This document shows positions 15,273-24,424 of a stretch of 32,229 bases of DNA, in pieces (the first letter of the stretch is position 1; every line of letters starts with the position of its first letter). The notes under the pieces were generated by a model. The model saw nothing but the letters and a program-made list of their open reading frames with translations. It was not told the DNA's origin and made no database searches. Source of the DNA: Candidatus Fermentibacter sp. (GTDB lineage Bacteria > Fermentibacterota > Fermentibacteria > Fermentibacterales > Fermentibacteraceae); contig JAUCPW010000014.1 in NCBI GenBank assembly GCA_030373045.1, forward strand, positions 1-32,229. Reading direction: 5' to 3'. The translations under genes and the position numbers were made by a program.

Positions 15273-16989
15273 CTTCTCCTGCGAGAGGAGGACCGCGCGG
15301 ATCCGCCTCGCGGCGGTGCTGACGCTCGCCCTGTTCGGCGTGGTCTTCTCGAAGCTGGTCAGGATACAGCTCATAGAGCACGGCCACTATGCCGGCCTGG
15401 CCGACGCCCAGCACACGCACAGGGAGACACTCGAGCCCAGACGCGGGAGGATACTCGACCGGAACGGCTTCCTTCTCGCGGGGAACACTCCCGTCGTGAC
15501 GTTCGAAGTCTACTGGCCCAACGTCCCCGAAGGGTCCGAGTGCGAGATAGACTCGCTCTGCATGAGGCTGAGGGACTCGGGAGGGGATGCGCAGGTCCCT
15601 GACAGGACCGGGATAAACCAGATCCTGTCCAGGAACGTACCCTACGAGCAGGCACTCCCGTTCATCTCGGCCGGGCTGCCTGCGGGCGTGAACCTGCGCA
15701 TGGTGGAACTGCGCACGTATCCGCTCGGTGACCTGACATCGATGATCCTCGGCAGAGCCGGACAGGGCTGCCTGGAGGGCCTCGAGGCCGAGTTCGACCA
15801 GCTCCTCTCCGGCACCGAGGGCGTTCGCTACGTCGAGCGCAGCGCCTATCCCGGCATGAGCGTCACCGACTCCCGTGCCGACAACATCCTGCCCGTCGAC
15901 GGCTCGGATCTCATGCTCACCATCGACGCGAGGTTCCAGTGCATCGTCCAGCGTGAGCTGCAGGCGGCCGTTGAGCTCTCGGGAGGCAGCTGGGGCGCCG
16001 CCCTGGTGGTGGATCCGTCGAACGGAGACATCCTCGCGATGGGGAGCTGGCCTGTGCGCGCCCCCGACGGCTCGATAGCCTCGAACAACTGCGTCGCGAG
16101 CATCCACGAGCCCGGATCGACGTTCAAGCTCGTCACGCTGGCGGCATGCCTCGAAGAGGGGCTGGTGTCCGCCTCCGACTCCTTCGACTGCAGCCGCGGC
16201 ACGATACCCGTGGCCGACAGGACCATTTCCGACTGCCACGTCTTCGGAGTGCTCAGCGTGGAGGGCATAATAGCGCACTCCAGCAACGTGGGCACGATCC
16301 GCCTCGCCCAGCTCCTGTCGGACTCCCTCCTTTACGGCTACTGCCGGGCCTTCGGCTTCGGCGTCAGAACCGGGCTCGAGCTCCCCGGCGAGGAGGGCGG
16401 GATACTCAGGCCGCCTTCCCAGTGGTCGGGGCTCTCCCACGCCTGCCTGGCGATCGGGCAGGAGGTAGGCGTCACCCCCCTCCAGCTCGCCATGGCCTTC
16501 AGCGCGGTGGCCAACGGCGGGATCCTCTACCAGCCCAGGCTGATAAGAGCCAGCTGCGAGGACGGGGTCTGGCGCGACTGGGCCTCCTTCCCCTCCCGCA
16601 GGGTGGTGTCAGAGGACACGGCGGAGGAGGTCAGGAGGATCCTCGCATGCGCTGTCGAGTACGGCACCGGCATGTCGGCTTCGGTCGACGGCGTCACCGT
16701 CGCGGGGAAGACTGGCACGGCGGAGAGGCTTTCATTCGGCCCCGGAGCCTATCTCTCGGCATTCGCCGGCATGATCCCGGCCGAGCGCCCCGAGCTGGTC
16801 GCGGTGGTCGTCATAGACAGGCCGGGCTTCGCATACCGGTTCGGCAGCACACTGGCTGCCCCGGTCTTCTCCGGGATCATGTCGGGTGTCTTCTCCTGCG
16901 AGCCGGGTCTGGCCCTCGGTTCCCGCGGATCCGCGGGATCCGGCGCCCTGGCGGGAATGGACGGAGGAAGCCTGGTGACGGGACTGTGA
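15256..16989 (+). CDS. ftsI: Peptidoglycan transpeptidase FtsI (PBP3, class B PBP)
   Basis: FtsI crosslinks septal peptidoglycan together with the FtsW glycosyltransferase. The 577-residue protein has a membrane helix at about 18-35, a PBP dimerisation domain beginning with ETLEPRRGRILDRNG, and a transpeptidase domain with SxxK (Ser288-TFK-Lys291), SxN (Ser342-Ser343-Asn344) and KTG (485-487). There is no PASTA domain, and the C terminus ends in a glycine/serine-rich stretch. The start is TTG at 15256, with GGAGGA at 15245-15250, overlapping ftsL by 17 nt; no in-frame ATG or GTG nearby would keep the membrane helix intact. The stop lies in a GTGA overlap with murE. Confidence 0.95.
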   Translation: MRSSDDFSCERRTARIRLAAVLTLALFGVVFSKLVRIQLIEHGHYAGLADAQHTHRETLEPRRGRILDRNGFLLAGNTPVVTFEVYWPNVPEGSECEIDSLCMRLRDSGGDAQVPDRTGINQILSRNVPYEQALPFISAGLPAGVNLRMVELRTYPLGDLTSMILGRAGQGCLEGLEAEFDQLLSGTEGVRYVERSAYPGMSVTDSRADNILPVDGSDLMLTIDARFQCIVQRELQAAVELSGGSWGAALVVDPSNGDILAMGSWPVRAPDGSIASNNCVASIHEPGSTFKLVTLAACLEEGLVSASDSFDCSRGTIPVADRTISDCHVFGVLSVEGIIAHSSNVGTIRLAQLLSDSLLYGYCRAFGFGVRTGLELPGEEGGILRPPSQWSGLSHACLAIGQEVGVTPLQLAMAFSAVANGGILYQPRLIRASCEDGVWRDWASFPSRRVVSEDTAEEVRRILACAVEYGTGMSASVDGVTVAGKTGTAERLSFGPGAYLSAFAGMIPAERPELVAVVVIDRPGFAYRFGSTLAAPVFSGIMSGVFSCEPGLALGSRGSAGSGALAGMDGGSLVTGL

Positions 16990-18434
16990 AACTCTCGGAA
17001 CTCCTCGCCGGATCTGACATCCGGATCCCCGATGCCCTGTCCGACACCGATGTGAAGGCCGTCACCGACGATTCGCGGGAGGCAGGTCCCGGCTTCCTCT
17101 TCGTGGCAGTGCGCGGCTTCAGGGTCGACGGCCACGACTATGTGGCCGAAGCCCTTGCGCGAGGTGCGGTCGCCGCCGTAGTCGAACGGCCGGTGGACGG
17201 CTCCGGGGAGCATGTCCTCCTGAATCCCTCGGGTGACGACAGGAGGCTGCTCAGCGCCCTTTCGGCCTCGATCACCGGCTCTCCGTGGGACCGCATGATG
17301 ACGGTCGGGATCACGGGCACGAACGGCAAGACCTCCACCGCCCACATGACGGCATGGATCCTCGAGAGGCAGGGCGTGAAGTGCGGCATCCTGGGCACCG
17401 TCGGCCACCGCATCGGCGGGGTGGAGCGCAGGGCGAAGGAGACGACTCCGGGTTCCGTCGAGACCGCGAGGCTCATGAGGATGATGGCGGACGCGGGCGA
17501 CGGGGCCTGCGCGATGGAGGTCTCGAGCCACGCCCTGATGCTCTCGAGGGTGGACGACGTGAGGTTCGACGTCGCCCTCTTCACCAACATCACCCAGGAT
17601 CACCTCGATTTCCACGGCACGATGCAGGAGTATCTCGCCGCCAAGGAGAGGATATTCGGCCTGCTCAAGCCCGGCGGGTTCCCGCTCGTGGGCACATACA
17701 GCCCGGGTTCGCCCATCCCACGGGGAGCCATGACGTTCGGGCCGTCCGAGGACGATACGTTCTCGATCGTGGCGGTCGAATCCTCCGCGGGCGGGTCGAG
17801 GTTCGGGATGGTGAGGGATGGAGCCAGGACGGACTTCTCCCTGCGCATCCCAGGTCGTGTCAACATCTACAACGCCGCCGGTGCGGCCGCTGCCTGTTCG
17901 CTTCTGGGGTTCGACCCCGAGAGATGCGCGGAGGCCCTGGAGAGCTTCCCGGGCGTGCCCGGCAGGCTGGAGGTCGTCGACGAGGGGCAGGACTTCCTCG
18001 TCGCGGTCGACTACGCGCACACGCCCGATGCGGTGGAGAGAGTGCTCCTGCAGGCAAGGGAGATGGCCACCGGGCGCGTGATCGCCGTGCTGGGCGCGGG
18101 AGGCGACCGCGACAGGACGAAGCGCCCCAGGATGGGGGCCATCGCATCCGAGCTCGCAGACATCGTCATCGTCACCAGCGACAACCCGAGGAGCGAGGAT
18201 CCGCTGGCGATCATCGCGGAGATAATGGAGGGCGTGGACGGCCCGGCAGGGGTCATCCGCGAGCCCGACAGGAGGGCCGCCATAAGGGCCGCGATGGCCG
18301 AGGCCTCGACGGGCGACGTCGTGATCATCGCGGGCAAGGGCCACGAGGACTACCAGATCATCGGGGGCGTCAGGCACCACTTCGACGACAGGGAGGAAGC
18401 CCGCAGGGCTCTCCGGAGCGGGCGGGGCAGATGA
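16986..18434 (+). CDS. murE: UDP-MurNAc-L-Ala-D-Glu: meso-diaminopimelate ligase MurE
   Basis: MurE adds the third stem-peptide residue to UDP-MurNAc-dipeptide. The 482-residue product has the ATP-binding GTNGKTS (Lys115), the AMEVSSHAL and NITQDHLDFHG segments and the specificity motif DNPR at 399-402. DNPR marks enzymes that add meso-diaminopimelate rather than lysine, so this organism should have DAP-type peptidoglycan. The GTG start lies in a GTGA overlap with ftsI and the end in an ATGA overlap with murF. Confidence 0.96.
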   Translation: MKLSELLAGSDIRIPDALSDTDVKAVTDDSREAGPGFLFVAVRGFRVDGHDYVAEALARGAVAAVVERPVDGSGEHVLLNPSGDDRRLLSALSASITGSPWDRMMTVGITGTNGKTSTAHMTAWILERQGVKCGILGTVGHRIGGVERRAKETTPGSVETARLMRMMADAGDGACAMEVSSHALMLSRVDDVRFDVALFTNITQDHLDFHGTMQEYLAAKERIFGLLKPGGFPLVGTYSPGSPIPRGAMTFGPSEDDTFSIVAVESSAGGSRFGMVRDGARTDFSLRIPGRVNIYNAAGAAAACSLLGFDPERCAEALESFPGVPGRLEVVDEGQDFLVAVDYAHTPDAVERVLLQAREMATGRVIAVLGAGGDRDRTKRPRMGAIASELADIVIVTSDNPRSEDPLAIIAEIMEGVDGPAGVIREPDRRAAIRAAMAEASTGDVVIIAGKGHEDYQIIGGVRHHFDDREEARRALRSGRGR

Positions 18435-19774
18435 GGTTCCTGCTCTCCGAAATCGCCGCATCCTGCGGGGGCAGGCTCGAGGGGCCTGACGCCGAGGCCG
18501 CCGGCGCCTGCATCGATTCGCGCGCCTGCATGCCGGGGAGGCTCTTCTTCGCGATGCCCGGCAGCCGCACCGACGGCCATGCCTTCGTCGACGGCGTTCT
18601 CGCGGGAGGCGGATTCGCGGTCGTCTCGTCGGGCCCGGAGCGTCCCGGCACGATCCGGGTGCGGTCGGTGCCCGACGCCCTCCTGGCCGCAGGAGGAGCC
18701 GTCAGGCGCCGCCTCGGGTGCCGCGTGGCGGCCATCACCGGCTCGAGCGGCAAGACCACTACGAAGGAACTCCTGACCATGGCACTGTCGCCCCTGTGCC
18801 CGACCGACTCGTCGAAGGGCAATCTCAACAACAGGATAGGCATGCCGCTCTCGATCCTCGATCTCGATCCCGGAGCCGGTGCCTTCGTGCTGGAGCTGGG
18901 CATGAACCATGCGGGCGAACTGCGCGAACTGGGAGAGGCTGCCGCCCCCGACGCCTCGGTGATCACCAACGTCGGTACGGCGCACATCGAGTTCTTCGGC
19001 AGCCACGAGGCCCTGGCCGGGGCGAAGGCCGAGCTGCTCGACACCACCAGGAGGGGCGGCTTCTGCGTCATCCCCGCCGGCGAGCCCGTTCTCGCCGAGA
19101 GGGCGCAGGCCCGTGGTCTGCGCATATCCACGATCGGCCCCTGCGGTGAATTCCGGCTCAGGATCACCGGCCCGTCCGAAGCGGTCCTCGAACCCCCGGG
19201 AGTGAGCATCAGGCTGTCCGTCGCGGGCCGGCACCTCCTTGAGGACGCAGCGTCCGCACTGGTCTGCGCCATGGGTTTCGGCGCGGATCCCGGCGAGGCT
19301 GCGGGAGCGATGGAGGGCTTCGCAGGGATCGAAGGCCGCGGCACGGAGATACGGGCCGGGTGCGTGACCATCATCGACGAGAGCTACAACGCCAACCCCG
19401 GATCCATGGAGGCGTGCCTCGAAGCCCTTTCCGCCCGGACCGGGAGGAAGGGCGCGGTCCTCGGAGACATGCTCGAACTCGGATCCGGCTCCGAAGCTCT
19501 CCACAGGCGTGTTCTCGGGAAGGCGGCCTCGTGCGGGCTCGATTTCGTCGTTCTCGTAGGGCCCTCGATGCAGTCCGCCTCCCGGGATGTCGAATGGAAG
19601 GGCATCGAGGTCATCCCCGCGGGCGATCCCGCAGAAGCCCTGGAGAGTCTCCGGGCGATGCTCCCTGACGGGGTCTGCCTGCTGGTGAAGGGCAGCCGCT
19701 CGATCGGGCTCGAGAGGGTCGTCGAGGGGCTGAGGGAGGAGGCGGGATGCTGTACTGGCTCCTGTATCCCCTGA
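18431..19774 (+). CDS. murF: UDP-MurNAc-tripeptide: D-Ala-D-Ala ligase MurF
   Basis: MurF adds D-alanyl-D-alanine to complete UDP-MurNAc-pentapeptide. The 447-residue protein has the N-terminal MurF domain (CIDSRACMPGRLFFAMPG), the P-loop GSSGKTTTKE (Lys108), GNLNNRIGMP, ELGMNHAGE, NVGTAHIEFFGS and DESYNANPGSM, all typical of MurF. The end overlaps mraY by 28 nt, the longest overlap in the operon. The D-Ala-D-Ala ligase (ddl) that makes its substrate is not in the window. Confidence 0.96.
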   Translation: MRFLLSEIAASCGGRLEGPDAEAAGACIDSRACMPGRLFFAMPGSRTDGHAFVDGVLAGGGFAVVSSGPERPGTIRVRSVPDALLAAGGAVRRRLGCRVAAITGSSGKTTTKELLTMALSPLCPTDSSKGNLNNRIGMPLSILDLDPGAGAFVLELGMNHAGELRELGEAAAPDASVITNVGTAHIEFFGSHEALAGAKAELLDTTRRGGFCVIPAGEPVLAERAQARGLRISTIGPCGEFRLRITGPSEAVLEPPGVSIRLSVAGRHLLEDAASALVCAMGFGADPGEAAGAMEGFAGIEGRGTEIRAGCVTIIDESYNANPGSMEACLEALSARTGRKGAVLGDMLELGSGSEALHRRVLGKAASCGLDFVVLVGPSMQSASRDVEWKGIEVIPAGDPAEALESLRAMLPDGVCLLVKGSRSIGLERVVEGLREEAGCCTGSCIP

Positions 19775-20895
19775 GGGGGGATGTCTCCCTCTTCAATCTG
19801 TTCGGCTACATCTCGTTCCGCGCCGCGTACGCCACGGTGACGGCACTGCTCATCTCGTTCCTGCTCGGGCCGCCGGTGATCCGTGCTCTCCGCAGGCGGC
19901 AGATCGGCCAGCACGTCAGGCCCGACGGGCCGCAGACCCATCTGAAGAAGGAAGGCACGCCCACCATGGGCGGGCTGCTCATCCTGCTGTCCGTCCTCCT
20001 GCCGGTACTGCTCTGGGGAAGGCTGGACAACTCCTATCTGCTGATCGTGCTGACCTCTACGGTCTGGATGGGGCTCATCGGCCTCCTGGACGACTACCTG
20101 AAGGTAGTTCGGAAGCTGCCGAACGGCCTGATCGGGCGCTACAAGCTCCTGGGCCAGTTCGCCCTGGGCCTGGGTATCGGGCTGTGGCTCTATCTGTCGC
20201 CCATCGCGGGCGAAGGCCATTCGAGCATCCTGCCGGGCATCCGGACCCTCGACCTCTCCTCCGGCGTCTTCACGATCCTGCCGACGGAGACGATCGTGCC
20301 GTTCCTCAAGGAGGTCAGGATCGACCTCGGGGTACTCTACATCGCGTTCGTCGCAGTCGTACTGGCCGGGTCGGCCAATTCCGTGAACCTCACGGACGGG
20401 CTGGACGGGCTCGCCACAGGGGTGAGCCTGGTCTCGCTCCTGGCCTTCGGGATCATGGCCTACCTGCTCGGCAATTCGAACTACGCCTCGTACCTCCAGT
20501 TCCCGTTCCTCAACGGGGCGGGGGAGGTGGCGGTCTTCGCAGGGGCGGCGGCCGGGGCGTGCCTCGGGTTCCTGTGGTACAACTCCGCGCCGGCCTCCGT
20601 CTTCATGGGCGACACGGGCTCCCTGGCCCTGGGAGGGGCCATCGGCTCCATGGCGATCGTCACCCGCTGCGAACTCCTCCTGCTCATCGTAGGCGGGGTG
20701 TTCGTGGCCGAAGTGCTGAGCGTGACGATCCAGGTGGGCCACTTCAGGCGGACCGGTCGCCGGTTCTTCAGGATGGCACCCCTCCACCACCATTTCGAGC
20801 TCCTGGGATGGGCCGAAACCAAGGTCGTGACGCGCTTCTGGATAGTCGCGGCCCTCCTCGGCCTCCTCGGGCTCTCGACACTGAAGATCAGGTAG
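19747..20895 (+). CDS. mraY: Phospho-MurNAc-pentapeptide translocase MraY
   Basis: MraY transfers phospho-MurNAc-pentapeptide to undecaprenyl phosphate, making lipid I. The 382-residue protein is polytopic and carries GTPTMGGLL, the Mg-binding LLDDYLK (Asp115/Asp116), NSVNLTDGLDGLATG, FMGDTGSLALGG and the APLHHHFE motif (His347-349, Glu351). It begins LYWLLYPL as do many MraY proteins. The ATG is inside the end of murF; murD follows after 6 nt. Confidence 0.97.
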   Translation: MLYWLLYPLRGDVSLFNLFGYISFRAAYATVTALLISFLLGPPVIRALRRRQIGQHVRPDGPQTHLKKEGTPTMGGLLILLSVLLPVLLWGRLDNSYLLIVLTSTVWMGLIGLLDDYLKVVRKLPNGLIGRYKLLGQFALGLGIGLWLYLSPIAGEGHSSILPGIRTLDLSSGVFTILPTETIVPFLKEVRIDLGVLYIAFVAVVLAGSANSVNLTDGLDGLATGVSLVSLLAFGIMAYLLGNSNYASYLQFPFLNGAGEVAVFAGAAAGACLGFLWYNSAPASVFMGDTGSLALGGAIGSMAIVTRCELLLLIVGGVFVAEVLSVTIQVGHFRRTGRRFFRMAPLHHHFELLGWAETKVVTRFWIVAALLGLLGLSTLKIR

Positions 20896-20901
20896 GCGGG
20901 C

Positions 20902-22245
20902 ATGCACGATTACTGGACCAGGGGAGGCGGCAGGAGGATGGGCGTGGCGGGCCTCGGGCGCAGCGGGAGGGCCGCTGCGAGGCTCCTGGCGACGAACGGC
21001 TTTGCTGTCGTCGGCTTCGACGACGACAAGTCCGTCGCGCCCTGCGAATGGTGCGGGGAGACCTGGACGGGAGAGGACTGCCTCGGGCACATCGGAGGGC
21101 TGGAGGGCCTGGTGCTGAGCCCCGGCATCCCCTCCGCCTCACCCATGCCGAGAGCCGCGGTCGAGGCCGGAATCCCCGTGACCGGCGAGATCGAGCTCGC
21201 GTCGAGGTATGCCCAGGCCCCCATCCTCGCCGTCACGGGATCCAACGGCAAGACCACCACTTCGGAGTGGCTCGGCCATGTGCTGAACAGGGCCGGCATC
21301 CGCGCCTGCGTGGCCGGGAACGTCGGCTATCCGTTCTGCCTGGCCGTGATCGAGAACCCCTACCCGGAATGGTTCGTGCTGGAGGTATCCAGCTACCAGC
21401 TCGAGACAGCCGATTCCTTCAGGCCATCGGCGGCCGCCATACTGAACCTCACCCCCGACCACCTCCTCCGCCACGGCGACATGGAGGGCTACAGGAACGC
21501 CAAGGCCCGCATCTTCATGAACCAGCACTCGGAGGATCTCACCGTACTCAACTCCGACGACCCCGAGTCCCTGCCGCTCATGGGCCTGACACGCGGCATG
21601 GAGGCCCTCTTCAGCAGGCAGAGGGAGGTGAGGGAGGGCGCGGACTGTCTCGGGGGAACGATCGTGATCGCCAGGGACGGCTCCAGATCGGCCCTGATGA
21701 AGGCTTCGGCGCTCTCGCTGCCCGGACGCCACAACCTCGAGAACGCCCTTGCGGTCGCATGCCTTGCCGGGCGGGCCGGCATCGCGCCGGAAGCCCTGGC
21801 CGAAGGCCTCTCCACCTTCGGCGGCGTGCCCCACAGGATCGAGACGGTGAGGATCCTCGACGGGGTCACGTGGGTCAACGACTCCAAGTCCACGAACCAG
21901 GACTCGCTCAAGGTGGCTCTGGAGAGTTTCGACAGGCCGGTCATCCTGATTGCCGGCGGCCTCTCGAAGAAGACGAGCTACGGCGACCTGGCCTGGCTCG
22001 TATCCGAAAGGGTCAGGGATCTGATCCTGATCGGATCGGCCACGGAGGAGCTGGCGCTCGCCTGGGCCGGGACAGCCCCGATGCACAGGGCGGGCGACAT
22101 GGAGGGGGCGGTGCGTCTGGCGAGAAGCCTCGCCGGGCAGGGTGACGTGGTACTCCTTTCGCCGGCGTGCGCGAGCTTCGACCAGTACGAGAACTTCGAA
22201 AGGCGCGGAGAGCACTTCCGCTCGCTGGTGGAGGCGCTGAGGTGA
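20902..22245 (+). CDS. murD: UDP-MurNAc-L-Ala: D-glutamate ligase MurD
   Basis: MurD adds D-glutamate to UDP-MurNAc-L-alanine. The 447-residue product has an N-terminal Rossmann-like segment (GVAGLGRSGRAAARLL), the SPGIPSASP loop, P-loop GSNGKTTTSEW (Lys117), EVSSYQLE, LTPDHLLRHG, VPHRIE and the NDSKSTNQDS motif. All are diagnostic of MurD rather than MurC, E or F. The start follows mraY by 6 nt, with an AGGTAGGCGGG ribosome site partly inside mraY. The end overlaps ftsW in GTGA. Confidence 0.96.
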   Translation: MHDYWTRGGGRRMGVAGLGRSGRAAARLLATNGFAVVGFDDDKSVAPCEWCGETWTGEDCLGHIGGLEGLVLSPGIPSASPMPRAAVEAGIPVTGEIELASRYAQAPILAVTGSNGKTTTSEWLGHVLNRAGIRACVAGNVGYPFCLAVIENPYPEWFVLEVSSYQLETADSFRPSAAAILNLTPDHLLRHGDMEGYRNAKARIFMNQHSEDLTVLNSDDPESLPLMGLTRGMEALFSRQREVREGADCLGGTIVIARDGSRSALMKASALSLPGRHNLENALAVACLAGRAGIAPEALAEGLSTFGGVPHRIETVRILDGVTWVNDSKSTNQDSLKVALESFDRPVILIAGGLSKKTSYGDLAWLVSERVRDLILIGSATEELALAWAGTAPMHRAGDMEGAVRLARSLAGQGDVVLLSPACASFDQYENFERRGEHFRSLVEALR

Positions 22246-23348
22246 ACCTGCCGCCGATGGGGAGGGACGGGCGGATACTCGCGACGACCGCCCTGGTGCT
22301 GATCGTCATCGGGATCCTGGCCGTCTATTCGGCCAGTTCCTTCGCCTCGATGAGAGTGTTCGGGAACAGCCACCACTATGTGACGGGGCACCTACTCCGC
22401 ATCCTCTTCGGGCTCGCGTCCGCGCTTCTGGTCTACGCCGCGGGGCCGCGGGCCTGGAAGGCAGTGGCGTGGCCGCTCTATGCCTTCTCGATAGCATGCC
22501 TGATCCCCACGGCGCTGAGCCTCTCACCGATTGCCCCCGTGGTCAACGGTTCCAGCCGCTGGCTTGTGCTGGGCGGATTCCGCTTCATGCCGTCCGAGCT
22601 GGCCAGGCTCTCGTACGTTCTCCTCACGGCAACGCTCATCTCGAAGGGGCAGATCTCGGGCAGGAGCCCGAGGGGCTTCCTGTCACTCGTGGCGCTGGCA
22701 TTCGTTCCGGCGGTGCTCACCGTCTCCCAGCCCGACTTCGCGGGATGCCTCTACATGCTGGCCATGATGGCCGCGATGCTCTACATCTCGGAGGCCAGGT
22801 TCAGCCACATCCTCATTCTCTTCGGCGTGATCGCCCTCGCTGCGTCTGCCGTGCTGATCACCGAGGAGTACAGGATCGACCGGGTCAGGGGATGGATCAA
22901 TCCCGAGGCGGGCATCAGCGACAACAACTTCCAGACCCAGCAGTCCAGCATAGCTCTCGGCAGCGGCGGCCTGCTGGGCAGGGGGCTGGGCCACGGGAGG
23001 CAGCAGAGGGGCTTCCTGCCGGAGGTCTTCTCCGACTTCATCCTCGCCGTGATAGGGGAGGAGACGGGCCTGATCGGGACCACCCTGGTCCTGTCGGCCT
23101 TCTGCGTTCTTCTGTGGACGGGCTTCCGCATAGCCGAGCGGGCCGACGACATCTTCGGGTCGATTCTCGCCGGCGGGATAACCGCATCGGTTGCCCTCGG
23201 CAGCTTCCTCCACTTCGCGGTGGTCACCAGGCTGCTGCCGGCGACCGGTATCACGCTGCCCCTGATATCGTGGGGCGGGACGAGCATCGTCTTCACGCTC
23301 ATCGAGCTGGCCGCGGCCGCAAGGATATCGGCGGAGGCCCGCAGGTGA
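22242..23348 (+). CDS. ftsW: Septal peptidoglycan glycosyltransferase FtsW
   Basis: FtsW is the SEDS-family polymerase that works with FtsI at the septum. The 368-residue protein is polytopic, with VYSASS in the first helix, NGSSRWLVLGGFRFMPSELA, QPDFAG, and the signature GRGLGHGRQQRGFLPEVFSDFI with IGEE following, then ATGITLPLISWGGTS near the end. GTG at 22242, in a GTGA overlap with murD, is chosen; the ATG at 22257 is an alternative five codons in. Its position after murD and before murG is the normal FtsW slot, which favours FtsW over RodA. Confidence 0.94.
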   Translation: MNLPPMGRDGRILATTALVLIVIGILAVYSASSFASMRVFGNSHHYVTGHLLRILFGLASALLVYAAGPRAWKAVAWPLYAFSIACLIPTALSLSPIAPVVNGSSRWLVLGGFRFMPSELARLSYVLLTATLISKGQISGRSPRGFLSLVALAFVPAVLTVSQPDFAGCLYMLAMMAAMLYISEARFSHILILFGVIALAASAVLITEEYRIDRVRGWINPEAGISDNNFQTQQSSIALGSGGLLGRGLGHGRQQRGFLPEVFSDFILAVIGEETGLIGTTLVLSAFCVLLWTGFRIAERADDIFGSILAGGITASVALGSFLHFAVVTRLLPATGITLPLISWGGTSIVFTLIELAAAARISAEARR

Positions 23349-24424
23349 ACCCCTTCCTGCTGGCCGGAGGCGGCACCGGGGGGCACATATCCCCGGCGCT
23401 GGCCGTGGCCGAGGCTCTGGAGAACCGGCTGGGATGGTCGGTCGCGATACACTTCGCCGCGACTCCGCGCCCTGTGGACAGGCGCATGTACGCCGGCATG
23501 GGCGAACGCGTGCACTTCCTCGATCCGCCCAGGATCGACCGCGGGCCCGCCGGACTCCTGAAGTTCCCCTTCGGCGCCGTCAGGGCATGGTTCGCCGCTA
23601 GGAGCATGATACGGACCATATCTCCCGGGGCCATCCTCTGCACGGGCGGGTACTCGTCGGTCTTCTGCGCCGCTGCCGGGCGCTCCATGGGCATCCCCGT
23701 GCTCCTGCACGAGAGCAATGCCGTCGCCGGACGCGCCAACAGGTGCTCCTCGAGGTTCGCCTCCCGCATCCTGCTCGGATTCGGAAGGGCTGCCCGCGAC
23801 TTCCCCGAGGGGCGTTCCACCGTGGTCGGAAATCCTGTACGCAGCAGCCTCTCGGCTATCCCGAAGGCCGAGGCGGTCGCGCGGATGGGCCTCGATCCCG
23901 GCAGGCCCGTAGTGCTGCTCCTGGGCGGGAGCCAGGGGGCGCGCACCGTCAACGACCTCGCGCTTTCGGCTCCGTCAGGCATCCAGCTCGTGCTCCAGTG
24001 CGGCGAGCGCGACCTCGAGAGAATCGGAGGCCTCCTTTCCGGCAGGGCCGGAACGGTGGTCCGGGCCTTCGAGGACGATCCCTCGATCCTCTATTCCTGT
24101 GCAAGCATCGCCGTGGCCAGGGCCGGTGCGATGACTCTCGCGGAGCTCTGCCGCTTCCGCCTGCCCGGCCTGCTGATCCCCCTTCCGGGCGTCTCGCGCG
24201 ACCACCAGACCGCCAATGCTAAGGAAGCGGAGGCGGCGGGCGGCGCCCGGGTCTTCGCGCAGGACACGCTCGATCCCGCCGAGTTCTGGGCGTCCATCGG
24301 GCATCTGCTGTCGGATCCCGGCGCCCTGGAATCGATGTCGACCTGCATGGCCGGCCTTTTCCCGCCGGATACGGCGGACAGGATAGCCCGTGTGCTCATC
24401 GAGGCATCGGGGGCATCGGCATGA
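23345..24424 (+). CDS. murG: Lipid II synthase MurG (UDP-GlcNAc transferase)
   Basis: MurG transfers GlcNAc to lipid I at the inner membrane face. The 359-residue GT-B protein has the lipid-pocket G-loop AGGGTGGHISPALA at 7-20, GGYSS, LHESNAVAGRANR, VVGNPVR, LLLGGSQGAR, and the donor-site segment ARAGAMTLAEL followed by IPLPG and HQTANA. Start and stop lie in 4-nt overlaps with ftsW (GTGA) and murC (ATGA). Confidence 0.96.
   Translation: MNPFLLAGGGTGGHISPALAVAEALENRLGWSVAIHFAATPRPVDRRMYAGMGERVHFLDPPRIDRGPAGLLKFPFGAVRAWFAARSMIRTISPGAILCTGGYSSVFCAAAGRSMGIPVLLHESNAVAGRANRCSSRFASRILLGFGRAARDFPEGRSTVVGNPVRSSLSAIPKAEAVARMGLDPGRPVVLLLGGSQGARTVNDLALSAPSGIQLVLQCGERDLERIGGLLSGRAGTVVRAFEDDPSILYSCASIAVARAGAMTLAELCRFRLPGLLIPLPGVSRDHQTANAKEAEAAGGARVFAQDTLDPAEFWASIGHLLSDPGALESMSTCMAGLFPPDTADRIARVLIEASGASA

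Noticed and set aside
19384-21090. Open frame of 568 codons on the minus strand opposite murF and mraY
   Set aside because: The peptide is charged low-complexity sequence, opposite genes with clear MurF and MraY motifs; it is a shadow of the high GC content.
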